A stretch of DNA of 64,000 nt from an uncultured Lacticaseibacillus sp. (GTDB lineage Bacteria > Bacillota > Bacilli > Lactobacillales > Lactobacillaceae), in NCBI GenBank assembly GCA_934370925.1, contig CAKRNG010000002.1:70572-134571 (forward strand), read 5' to 3'. A program made the translations under genes and the position numbers. Shown here in pieces: positions 26,576 through 33,833 of the stretch; the stretch's first letter is position 1; every line of letters starts with the position of its first letter. The notes beneath the pieces were generated by a model that saw nothing but the letters and a program-made list of their open reading frames with translations, was not told the origin of the DNA and searched no databases.

Positions 26576-26779
26576 TGATTCAATGATTGGTAAAATAGTG
26601 GAGGCTACGCCAAAAGACGGGTTGTCCCCGGTATACAAGACAGGCCCGGCGGAAATCCCGAACTTAGGATTTCTGCCGGGCCTGCTTTGTATGTTAGGGG
26701 ACAGTCTTTTGGCGCGCGACTGGATGTAACACGTTCATGTACCTGGGACTCATAACACACCCGCTATTTTTGTGAATCA
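26576..26779 (+). terminator. degV terminator arms split by a repeat element
   Basis: TGATTCA (26576–26582) and TGAATCA (26773–26779) plus AAAATAG (26592–26598) and CTATTTT (26764–26770) form an interrupted stem around repeat copy B. This repeats the arrangement seen at 23400–23603. Confidence 0.55.
26601..26762. repeat. Dispersed intergenic repeat, copy B
   Basis: About 162 bp, same core as copy A (central hairpin GGCGGAAATCC/GGATTTCTGCC, then CGGGCCTGCTTTGTATGTTAGGGG). The inner stem shows a compensating change: CGCCAAAAGAC pairs with GTCTTTTGGCG, where copy A has CGCCAGAAGAC/GTCTTCTGGCG. Paired change suggests the fold matters or that the arms are copied from one another. Confidence 0.85.
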
Positions 26780-26800
26780 AAGCTATTTAAGAAGCTTTAA

Positions 26801-26922
26801 TTGACATTTGATTTGTGATTACGTTAAACGATAAACAGCCCAAAGAAACAGCTGAAATTGCATTACAACGGGATTGAACTTTAATCACAAGGCGTTCAAT
26901 GGAGAATGTGATTAAAGTTCAA
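26801..26922 (+). promoter_or_regulatory. Promoter and repeated operator before the NUDIX gene
   Basis: TTGACA (26801–26806), 17-base spacer, TTAAAC (26824–26829) make a good sigma-A promoter. The spacer holds GTGATTACGTTAA. Downstream, TTGAACTTTAATCAC (26874–26888) and GTGATTAAAGTTCAA (26908–26922) form a perfect 15-bp inverted repeat whose half-sites resemble the sequence in the spacer. This looks like a multi-site operator for an unknown repressor, or a leader hairpin. Confidence 0.55.
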
Positions 26923-26955
26923 ACAATTAAAAATGGTTTGTGAGGAGCTATACAA

Positions 26956-27510
26956 ATGAAATTAGAACGTACACCCGGGATTATTAAATCCACCAAAACA
27001 GCCTATGCGGGGCCTATTTTCAACATCGAAAAGCAGGTAATTGAAACACCGGACGGGTTAACGGTGCAACGAGACTTAGTTGATCATGCACCTGCCGTCG
27101 TCATTCTTGCGTTAACGGCGGACGGTCAGCAGGCACTCATCGGCCGTGAATATCGCGTCGGGGTTAATCGGGAGGCCATTGCGCTTCCGGCAGGGCTCAT
27201 CAACCCAGGTGAAACACCTGAAGCAGCCGCACGTCGCGAACTGGCGGAGGAGACAGGGTACGCCGTTCAGGAACTCCGCCCCCTCATTACGGTAACCGCA
27301 AGTGAGGGCATGACGAATGAATTGCAGCATTGTTTCGTTGCGACTATCGATCCAGAAAAACGAACCGAAAAACACTTCGATGCCGATGAGTTTGTCACAA
27401 CAGAATTAGTTGATTTAACCGCCATCACGGCAGCGATTAACGATGGTACGATTACGTCTGCACAAACAATCGCCACTGTAATGTACTATCTGTACACAAT
27501 TAATCGGTGA
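26956..27510 (+). CDS. NUDIX hydrolase, probable ADP-ribose pyrophosphatase
   Basis: A 184-residue hydrolase of the NudF/YqkG class. The Nudix box is complete: Gly of GLINPG, then ETPEAAARRELAEETGY, matching GX5EX7REUXEEXGU. The N-terminal FNIEKQVIETPDGLTVQRDLVDH and ALPAGLINPG segments are typical of ADP-ribose pyrophosphatases, which hydrolyse ADP-ribose to AMP and ribose 5-phosphate in the cytoplasm. GTGAGGAG gives a good ribosome binding site for ATG 26956. The gene has its own promoter with an inverted-repeat operator (26801–26922), which suggests regulated expression, unusual for a housekeeping sanitation enzyme. Confidence 0.88.
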   Translation: MKLERTPGIIKSTKTAYAGPIFNIEKQVIETPDGLTVQRDLVDHAPAVVILALTADGQQALIGREYRVGVNREAIALPAGLINPGETPEAAARRELAEETGYAVQELRPLITVTASEGMTNELQHCFVATIDPEKRTEKHFDADEFVTTELVDLTAITAAINDGTITSAQTIATVMYYLYTINR

Positions 27511-27696
27511 TTGGTATAGTATTTGCACGAGTGAAACGCCAAAGAGAAATGTGGATCAAAGGCTAGTCGATTCAGGTTACGATCGTCCAAATGAACGTTA
27601 TTAATTTTCTTTTTAGCGTTTTTACGGTCCAGGTGACCGTGGCAATTTCGATTCGCCGAGAAATGTGGGTAGAATACGTGGGAGAGTGATAGTTCT

Positions 27697-27990
27697 ATGA
27701 TTATAAAACAATCGATCAGCAATGATGAGCTACGTGTAAAGATTTTCAAGGCGCTCGCAGACGAGAACCGCTTAGCCATTGTGCGCATCTTACACGAGCA
27801 TCATGATGAAATGGATTATGCGACACTAGCTGACAGTATAGGCGTTGGTAAATCAACCGTCTCGTATCATTTTAAAATCATGCGCGAATCGGGGCTGATC
27901 ACGATCTCACGTCACGGACAAGCCAAATCAATCAAACTAAACAAGGTCGTATTTGATGGGGTCATGCCTGGTTTTTTAGACAGTCTTTAA
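27697..27990 (+). CDS. ArsR-family winged-helix repressor
   Basis: A 97-residue ArsR/SmtB-type regulator. The segment KIFKALADENRLAIVRILHEH is the canonical opening helix pair, and GVGKSTVSYHFKIMRESGLI is the recognition helix region. No CxC-type metal site or obvious Cys cluster is present, so it may sense a non-metal signal. The ATG has a GGGAGAG site. The target may be the upstream NUDIX promoter or the gene itself, because no transporter or reductase lies next to it. A strong terminator follows. Confidence 0.87.
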   Translation: MIIKQSISNDELRVKIFKALADENRLAIVRILHEHHDEMDYATLADSIGVGKSTVSYHFKIMRESGLITISRHGQAKSIKLNKVVFDGVMPGFLDSL

Positions 27991-28050
27991 TCGGTCAGCA
28001 AAAGGCTTTTTTATCTTAGTTCTAAAGTTATAGAAATATCGATTTGAGCT

Positions 28051-28097
28051 AAAAAGCACCTTGAACGGATGATTTTTCCCGTTCAAGGTGCTTTTTT
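28051..28097 (+). terminator. Terminator after the ArsR-type gene
   Basis: AAAAAGCACCTTGAACGG (28051–28068) pairs with CCGTTCAAGGTGCTTTTTT (28079–28097). A-rich and T-rich flanks make it usable in both directions. Confidence 0.95.
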
Positions 28098-28898
28098 GGT
28101 TGAGAGACGCAACAGGTTGCACAATAGGCTCATTTCGATTTGTTGTCTAATCAGGAAATAATTTAGCAGATACGCAGACATTAAGTTGAACGTGAATTTG
28201 ATACCAATTGAATTTCATACGTTTGGTATACATGCTTACGGCTAGCATATTTTTACCAGGATTGGCTAAGTCACCATTCGTGATGTCCAGATTCTAGAGG
28301 TAAGCTGAATGACTTCAGTTACTGTGCGTATCCGCGTATCTTCAAAGCACGACACGTCGCCAAATAATCTTTGTCGAGGGAAGAGCCATCACGTTTGCAC
28401 ATTGAACTTGGAACTTGATAGAAAACCACATTAAGCATCATCACAATCGGAAGTTGCCGTTTCTGGGTGGTTGGGGGAGCCGATTATTTCCTTCTTTTTT
28501 TAGTTTACATAATATATATTATACGCAGTAGACACGTCAGATATAATTGGCTTAACACCGCCAATTATTCGATTAAATCTGCCGCAAACCCGTACGCCCA
28601 GCAACCACGGTCCTGTACGCGGCACCCGCCCACCAATGCGTTGCCAGATTTTTACGCGCCGCTTTACGTCGATTTACGCGTCTCTAGTGACCAGTGCTCT
28701 AAGGTTTATTTAATTGTTAACGCCGAGCCTCAACTTAACCAACCATCAACTGAACGCAACGCAAGGCGCGACAGCGACGATTGCGTCAACAGCTTTTCCC
28801 ACTGGATACTCCGAAACAACCCATAAAACTTCATATTTCCGTGCTAAAGTCGTCTTTATTGGGGATTCACCAATCATACATATTCAGGAGGAAACAAA
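28098..28898. other. 800-base intergenic region without a supported gene
   Basis: No complete gene was recognised. A 40-codon frame on the minus strand (28319–28441) ends in SLDKDYLATCRALKIRGYAQ, which looks protein-like but has no ribosome binding site and could be a remnant. An AT-rich palindrome ATAATATATATTAT lies near 28509–28522, a TATAAT box near 28541. The 119-codon plus-strand frame 28467–28826 has no start signals and unnatural composition. Base composition is more AT-rich than the neighbours at 28130–28530. Confidence 0.4.
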
Positions 28899-29366
28899 AT
28901 GATTCTCTTTATTTTGGCGGTTCTTGCTGTGGCATTCTTTATTATCATGATTTTCATAAAGCCCAGCGTATTTCGCAAATATGCAGCCATCACCACGGGT
29001 ACATTACTCGTTATCGGCGTTGCACTGGTCGCCGCAACCATGCTGACAGGTTTTGGCTTTACACGTACCACCAAGCACACCATGGAGCCACTGACGGCAC
29101 AGACCAAGATTACCAAGCAAGGATCCGGTAGCCAGTACAGCGTGCTCGTTAAGGATTCTGGTGGCCACAAACGCACGTTCACCAATAAAGGCAGCAATTC
29201 CGTTACCCTCAAAAAAGGTTATGCTGCTTACATTGACCTCACACAGACGACTCAGCGTGCAAACAACGGCTTCTTCACATTCCTGTACCAGTACACGGGT
29301 ATGAACAAACAGACGCTCGTGACGAAGGCCAAAATCATGACCGAAAGTTGGCAAACGTCGAAATAG
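28899..29366 (+). CDS. DUF4811-like small membrane protein
   Basis: A 155-residue protein with two hydrophobic segments (about 1–20 and 30–50) and a C-terminal extracytoplasmic or cytoplasmic beta-rich domain (SQYSVLVKDSGG, SNSVTLKKGYAAYIDLTQTT). This resembles the DUF4811 proteins common in lactobacilli, of unknown function. A perfect TCAGGAGGA ribosome binding site precedes ATG 28899. The gene stands alone and ends with its own terminator. Confidence 0.7.
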   Translation: MILFILAVLAVAFFIIMIFIKPSVFRKYAAITTGTLLVIGVALVAATMLTGFGFTRTTKHTMEPLTAQTKITKQGSGSQYSVLVKDSGGHKRTFTNKGSNSVTLKKGYAAYIDLTQTTQRANNGFFTFLYQYTGMNKQTLVTKAKIMTESWQTSK

Positions 29367-29375
29367 ATTAAACCG

Positions 29376-29422
29376 AAAACAGCCAGCAAAGGCCGAATAA
29401 TCCGGATTTTGCTGGCTGTTTT
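29376..29422 (+). terminator. Terminator after the DUF4811-like gene
   Basis: AAAACAGCCAGCAAA (29376–29390) pairs with TTTGCTGGCTGTTTT (29408–29422); an inner CCG/CGG pair extends the stem. Confidence 0.92.
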
Positions 29423-29605
29423 GGTACACAATCACAACGTCAATTGCCCTGTTGCAAATCCCCCTGCTCCCCTCACCCCCTATTAGCGCGCAGAGGCACG
29501 GTTGACGCAACGAGCATGTAGGAGACAACGCAACGTGAAAAGGTCGTCCACGTGCCCTTATCAGCAAATAACACGCATATTTACATCCAGCCGTGCATCC
29601 CAACC

Positions 29606-29634
29606 AAAAACACCCGCGTTCTCCGCGGGTGTTT
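29606..29634 (-). terminator. Terminator of the B6 uptake/kinase operon
   Basis: AAACACCCGCG and CGCGGGTGTTT form a compact stem; on the minus strand it ends in TTTTT, fitting the leftward genes that end at 29651. Confidence 0.85.
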
Positions 29635-29650
29635 CTTTGTCGCCATTTTC

Positions 29651-30196
29651 CTACAAGTTGAAGCGGCGGAACATTGGCTTCAGGGCAAAGTACAGCACTG
29701 GCACAATAATGGCTGTCGCCACCGAGTTAATAACCGTTGCTGGTAAGCTCAAAAATGCGGCGATGATGGCGGGAATAAAGTGATTCCCAACCAACATGGC
29801 TTCGACGGTTCCCACAGCGACTGTCGTGCAGATTTTGGTCAATCCCGCAATCACACCAAGTATAATCATGTTGCGGGGACGATCATCACCCTTAAACATG
29901 CGCAGAACAGCCGACAAGACCAACGCCATTACCGCAACTTCTAGCACAGTGAGCCAGGACGTAGCGGCGTATCCGTTCAGCACGTCGAACCCACCTAGCC
30001 CGATTGCGGCCGCAATAAACCCGTAGCCGCCACCCAGGAAGATAATCGCCAAATCCATCAGTGGATTGCCGAAATGAATGAATGGTCGACCAACCATTGC
30101 GGGAATCGGAATACGCAAGGCAGAAATCCCGATGTAAATAATGGCCGCAAATAGCGCGGTAAACACAATTTTCCGTAACTTCGAACGCTGTCCCAT
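29651..30196 (-). CDS. ECF transporter S component, probably for vitamin B6
   Basis: A 181-residue membrane protein with about five to six hydrophobic helices and a basic C-terminus, the size and shape of substrate-binding (S) components of energy-coupling factor transporters. FTALFAAIIYIGISALRIPIP at the N-terminus and GNPLMDLAIIFLGGGYGFIAAAIG carry the S-component helix pattern that docks the EcfT protein. The EcfA/A'/T module is not in this window and would be shared. The gene begins 2 bp after the stop of a pyridoxal-kinase-like gene, with AAAGGAG in between. This suggests a pyridoxine or pyridoxal carrier (PdxU type), by context only. Confidence 0.82.
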   Translation of the reverse strand: MGQRSKLRKIVFTALFAAIIYIGISALRIPIPAMVGRPFIHFGNPLMDLAIIFLGGGYGFIAAAIGLGGFDVLNGYAATSWLTVLEVAVMALVLSAVLRMFKGDDRPRNMIILGVIAGLTKICTTVAVGTVEAMLVGNHFIPAIIAAFLSLPATVINSVATAIIVPVLYFALKPMFRRFNL

Positions 30197-30198
30197 AT

Positions 30199-31044
30199 CT
30201 ATTTCTCCTTTAGTCCTAGTTGGGCAATAAGTGCGGGTAATCCGGGGGCGTATTGAACGCCGTAGCGACTATCTGCGCCGGACGACAATGTGCGCTGAAT
30301 GGCCTGATCGATGAACGTCAGGGCAATTTTACTTGTTTTACGCAGTGACTGTCCCAGTAACAGGCCAGATACCAGTACACTCGCAAAGATGTCGCCCGTG
30401 CCGTAATAGGTGCCTGGACGGTGCGGTTGCTGCAAAACGAAAACTGCAGTATCTGTTCGCGTCATGCCCGCCGTGCCAAGCGTGCCGTCTGCTAGTGGTG
30501 TTCCCGTAATCACAACGTCAACGTGAAAGGTTGCGACCAACTCCCGAACCATTTGCCGTAGTTGCGTTGTCGTTAGTGGCGCCTGCGTGGGTGTTTGACC
30601 TAATAAAAGGGCCGCCTCCGTCACGTTCGGCGTCATAACAGTTGCGTCGCGCACAAGTGCCCGCATTTCGGTCACGTAAGCGTCTGTGAAGCCCCGGTAC
30701 AAACGACCACCATCGCCCATAACTGGATCCACCAACCGCACACGCGCCGTGGACAGCGTTGGGAGCCATGTCCGCCACACCGGCAATGCACGTGCCCCTA
30801 GGTAGCCTAGATAGACACCCGCTGGATTAAGCTGTAGTTGCTGCCAATGCGCGAGGGTTGGTGCCATGCTCGCAGATAAATCCGTGAAGGTGTTTTCCGC
30901 AAAGGCCGTATGCGTCGACAAAATGGCGGTCGGAAGCGTACATGGTTCAATATTCAGCGCCGCCACAATCGGTAACGCCACGCCCATCGAGACTTGTCCC
31001 ACACCCGATAAATCCTGACTAATAATCATCCGTGGACTTTCCAT
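30199..31044 (-). CDS. Pyridoxal/pyridoxamine kinase-like protein (PdxK/PdxY type)
   Basis: A 281-residue ribokinase-fold kinase. The N-terminal ISQDLSGVGQVSMGVALPI, the middle RLVDPVMGDGGRLYRGFT block and the C-terminal GTGDIFASVLVSGLLLGQS block (anion hole and catalytic Asp in GTGD) are diagnostic for pyridoxal kinases. The enzyme phosphorylates B6 vitamers to make pyridoxal or pyridoxine 5'-phosphate. ATG 31044 has AAAGGGA upstream; an in-frame codon at 31077 is less likely. The downstream S component gene makes it a two-gene B6 salvage operon, as found in several lactobacilli. Confidence 0.88.
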   Translation of the reverse strand: MESPRMIISQDLSGVGQVSMGVALPIVAALNIEPCTLPTAILSTHTAFAENTFTDLSASMAPTLAHWQQLQLNPAGVYLGYLGARALPVWRTWLPTLSTARVRLVDPVMGDGGRLYRGFTDAYVTEMRALVRDATVMTPNVTEAALLLGQTPTQAPLTTTQLRQMVRELVATFHVDVVITGTPLADGTLGTAGMTRTDTAVFVLQQPHRPGTYYGTGDIFASVLVSGLLLGQSLRKTSKIALTFIDQAIQRTLSSGADSRYGVQYAPGLPALIAQLGLKEK

Positions 31045-31144
31045 GGTCACCGTCCCTTTCTGAAACTCTTCCCACATTGTACTTGGTTTTTCACGGCTTG
31101 CCTATGCAATTCTGGCAAAATGACCACCCAAGACGCAAAAAAGA

Positions 31145-31179
31145 CACCATGACAATTCAGAATTGGAATTGCTATGGTG
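31145..31179 (-). terminator. Terminator of ppaC
   Basis: CACCATGACAATTC (31145–31158) pairs with GAATTGCTATGGTG (31166–31179), one mismatch. On the minus strand the stem is followed by TTTTTT. Repeat copy D lies between it and the ppaC stop. Confidence 0.85.
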
Positions 31180-31196
31180 CCGATTTACTTTACGGG

Positions 31197-31374
31197 GGTG
31201 CCATAAGTCCAGAGCGCACGAACGTTACATTCTAGTCGAGCTACGTGCCCCAGAAGTCTGCGCTTAACCCAGAATTGATTGCGGTGGAAGTGCACCACCT
31301 CCATCAATTCTACGTTAATGCTCAACTTCTGACCGGGGCACTTCGCTCTGTGCTTCGTCTTCTGGCGCAGCCTC
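31197..31374. repeat. Dispersed intergenic repeat, copy D (inverted)
   Basis: About 178 bp, the reverse complement of copy C at 32343–32524 with only a few differences near the outer end. It begins 3 bp after the ppaC stop. The core differs from that of copies A and B, but the outer ends (CTGCGCCAGAAGACG and CGACTAGAATGTAACGTTCGTG with ...GGACTTATGG) are shared. The core folds into a long imperfect hairpin centred on GGTGG/CCACC. Confidence 0.88.
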
Positions 31375-31376
31375 GC

Positions 31377-32303
31377 TTAGTTGAAGGCTTCAGTCAATTG
31401 TGGGACAACCTGCTTCTTACGGGAAACAACGCCTGGCAAGTCGAGGCGCTTGTTGGCGTCAAATTGCTTACCAAATGCAGCTTCAACCTTGTCCGTTGCG
31501 CCGAGCGCGTAACCAACAGAGTTGCTGTTCAGGATGTCAGTTGCAACGGTCAAGAACAGGCCGTAACCTTCTGCATCGATTTCAGACTGCATGGCTTCCA
31601 GAATGGTGTCCTGGCGTGCGTAGATTTCGTTCAGGTCAACCGTGTTTACCTGTGCCACACGAACCTTGGTGCCGTTCATGTCGAACGTCTTCGCGTCACC
31701 ATCGATGAGTTCCTTGTCCGTACGTGCGGCCAAGTTCGTGCCAGCCTTCAGCATGTTCAGGCCGTATTCACTCAAGTCAATGCCAGCAATTTCCTGAAGT
31801 TCAGCGAAAATCTGCTTGTCCTGTTCCGTTGTGGTTGGGCTCTTCAGCAACAACGTGTCGGAAATCAGACCAGAAGCCATCAAACCAGCTAGGGTTGGGG
31901 TAACTTCAAAGCCAGCAGCCTTGTACATCTTGTAAATGATGGAGTTACAGCTACCCAGTGGCTGAATGTTCATGTACAGTGGTGCGGCCGTTTCGAAGTT
32001 GGCTACGCGGTGGTGATCAACCACCTTAGCAACCGTCACCTTGTCGCGGTCGTCAACGGACTGCTGTGCTTCGTTGTGGTCAACCAGTTCAACAGTATCC
32101 GTTTCGGATGAAGCAGAAACCAGGACGCGTGGTGAGTCGACCTTGAAGTAGTCGAGTGCGTACTGCGTTTCGTCGTTTGGCGTACCCAAAGCAACGGCTT
32201 CAACATCCTTGTTACCATTCAGCTTTTCGTACTGCGCAAAAGTAATTGCGGACGTGATGGCATCGGTATCTGGACTCTTGTGTCCGAAAATCAAAGTAGA
32301 CAT
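31377..32303 (-). CDS. ppaC: Manganese-dependent inorganic pyrophosphatase (DHH family)
   Basis: A 308-residue family II pyrophosphatase that splits pyrophosphate to phosphate and so drives biosynthesis. The metal-binding motifs are complete: [11 protein letters not shown] near the N-terminus, VDHNE, and DHHRV, followed by the [10 protein letters not shown] segment and a C-terminal substrate-binding RKKQVVPQL region. Length is normal. AAGGAG precedes ATG 32303. The gene is enclosed by two inverted, nearly identical repeats, one 3 bp downstream and one 40 bp upstream, so its promoter lies inside or beyond the upstream repeat. Confidence 0.96.
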   Translation of the reverse strand: MSTLIFGHKSPDTDAITSAITFAQYEKLNGNKDVEAVALGTPNDETQYALDYFKVDSPRVLVSASSETDTVELVDHNEAQQSVDDRDKVTVAKVVDHHRVANFETAAPLYMNIQPLGSCNSIIYKMYKAAGFEVTPTLAGLMASGLISDTLLLKSPTTTEQDKQIFAELQEIAGIDLSEYGLNMLKAGTNLAARTDKELIDGDAKTFDMNGTKVRVAQVNTVDLNEIYARQDTILEAMQSEIDAEGYGLFLTVATDILNSNSVGYALGATDKVEAAFGKQFDANKRLDLPGVVSRKKQVVPQLTEAFN

Positions 32304-32342
32304 GAATAAATCTCCTTAAAAATAAAGTATGAAATGAGGCTA

Positions 32343-32524
32343 AGGCTGCGCCAGAAGACGAAGCACAGAGCGAAGTGCCCCGGTCAGAAGTTGAGCATTA
32401 ACGTAGAATTGATGGAGGTGGTGCACTTCCACCGCAATCAATTCTGGGTTAAGCGCAGACTTCTGGGGCACGTAGCTCGACTAGAATGTAACGTTCGTGT
32501 GCTTTGGACTTACGGCGCAGCTTC
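32343..32524. repeat. Dispersed intergenic repeat, copy C
   Basis: About 182 bp, starting GGCTGCGCCAGAAGACG and ending ACTTACGGCGCAGC, so the ends are a good inverted repeat. The core contains AGAATTGAT...ATCAATTCT around GGTGG...CCACC and an outer GTGCCCC...GGGGCAC stem. It lies between lysR and ppaC and is inverted with respect to copy D. Confidence 0.88.
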
Positions 32525-32577
32525 AGCCCCGGCGAAAACCCCACAGCTGTACCCAAAATGACGGCACAGTCGGTTAA

Positions 32578-33561
32578 TTAATCACCATTGCTCTCAGCGA
32601 TAAGTCTACCACTGTTTTTGACAACCCGCGACAGGTAATCTGTTTCAGCGAGGTATGCATCCAGTTCATCCAGGAAGTTGGCAATTCGTGGAATCTGATC
32701 CTTGCCTTCACGGTAAACGAAGCTCAGTTCAAAGTGAATGGCGGGGTCGAAACTGGCAGCTTCTGCCGTGATTTCGTTCTGGTGTGCCACGTAGAAACTA
32801 GCTGGCAGCGCGGTGTCGACTGCTGTCCGGTTGGAGAACTCAGCAATCTGGTAAGGCGTCGTGAACTGCGCAACGGGCTTTGGAATCGTCACGAGCTGGT
32901 TCTTGTACATCTCACGCATGAGGTGCGCCAAGAAGTAGTCATCTGGGTAGGAAACCCAAGGGCTATCCACCGTTTCGCTGAAGGAAACAGATTCCCGACC
33001 AGACAGCGTGTCATCGTGGTGCAAGAACATCAGCTGTTCTTCGAAGATGGTCCGCGACTGGTATGGCTTCCAGTTCTTGATGGAGTCATCTGGTAGGTAC
33101 ATCACAGCCAGATCAATCTGGTTGTTCTCAAGGTGTTCCCAGATTTCGCGACGTGTCATCATGCGGAAGCTAACGTTAATATCCGGATGCATCCGGTAGT
33201 AGTTCGCGATGAACGCGTTAAACACAGAGTCCTCAATGGATGCCAAGAAGCCAATCGAAATGGCCCCAGACGTTGCACTCGTGGACCGCTGAATCTCGTC
33301 CGTTGCTTGGTTCAGCACTTCGTAGATTTCTTGCGTTGCCGCGAGCATGGTTGCCCCGGCGTCAGACAGGTGCAGCTTCTTCCCCACTGAGAAGAAGAGT
33401 GGTGCGCCCACCGTCCGTTCGAGCTTCTTAATCTGTTGCGTCAATGCCGGCTGTGTAATTCCAAGAATCTGCGCTGCTTGCGTATAGTTCATGGTCTCTG
33501 CGAGCTGGAGGAAATAGCTGAGTGTCTTGGAAGAAAAGATGTTTTCCTGCTTCGTTTTCAT
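32578..33561 (-). CDS. LysR-family transcriptional regulator
   Basis: A 327-residue LysR-type regulator. The N-terminal winged helix (about 8–70) has MNYTQAAQILGITQPALTQQIKKLER and LFFSVGKKLHLSDAG. The C-terminal effector-binding domain follows from about residue 95 (GAISIGFLASIEDSVFN). The ligand is unknown. It points away from parC and towards ppaC. The start is uncertain between ATG 33561 and TTG 33567, both behind AAAGGAG. Confidence 0.92.
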   Translation of the reverse strand: MKTKQENIFSSKTLSYFLQLAETMNYTQAAQILGITQPALTQQIKKLERTVGAPLFFSVGKKLHLSDAGATMLAATQEIYEVLNQATDEIQRSTSATSGAISIGFLASIEDSVFNAFIANYYRMHPDINVSFRMMTRREIWEHLENNQIDLAVMYLPDDSIKNWKPYQSRTIFEEQLMFLHHDDTLSGRESVSFSETVDSPWVSYPDDYFLAHLMREMYKNQLVTIPKPVAQFTTPYQIAEFSNRTAVDTALPASFYVAHQNEITAEAASFDPAIHFELSFVYREGKDQIPRIANFLDELDAYLAETDYLSRVVKNSGRLIAESNGD

Positions 33562-33784
33562 CGTCAATGCTTCTCCTTTGGCTGCTGACTATCTCACCCT
33601 CATTTGAGAGTGGCCTGATGCCAACCTGTTACCAATAACTATAAGTTAATGGTTAATATATAGCAATAGTATTGACCAAAAATCTAACAATTTGATGATT
33701 ATTAAATAAATCCCAAAACAACATCAATCCCACGGAGCACCCCAAGTCAGCGCCCCAAAGAACGACAACTTTGCCAATTAAAAA

Positions 33785-33819
33785 AGGCGAAACAAGTTGT
33801 TTAACCCCTCGTTTCGCCT
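33785..33819 (-). terminator. Terminator of parEC
   Basis: AGGCGAAAC (33785–33793) and GTTTCGCCT (33811–33819); on the minus strand the stem is followed by TTTTT. Confidence 0.88.
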
Positions 33820-33833
33820 AAATTAGCTGAAAG

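Noticed and set aside
28467..28826. 119-codon frame before the DUF4811-like gene
   Set aside because: No ribosome binding site, no hydrophobic or family pattern beyond a short AT-rich start, and a much better gene follows.
31245..31892. Long plus-strand frame opposite ppaC and repeat D
   Set aside because: It runs antisense to a clear pyrophosphatase gene, has no family motif and no ribosome binding site.
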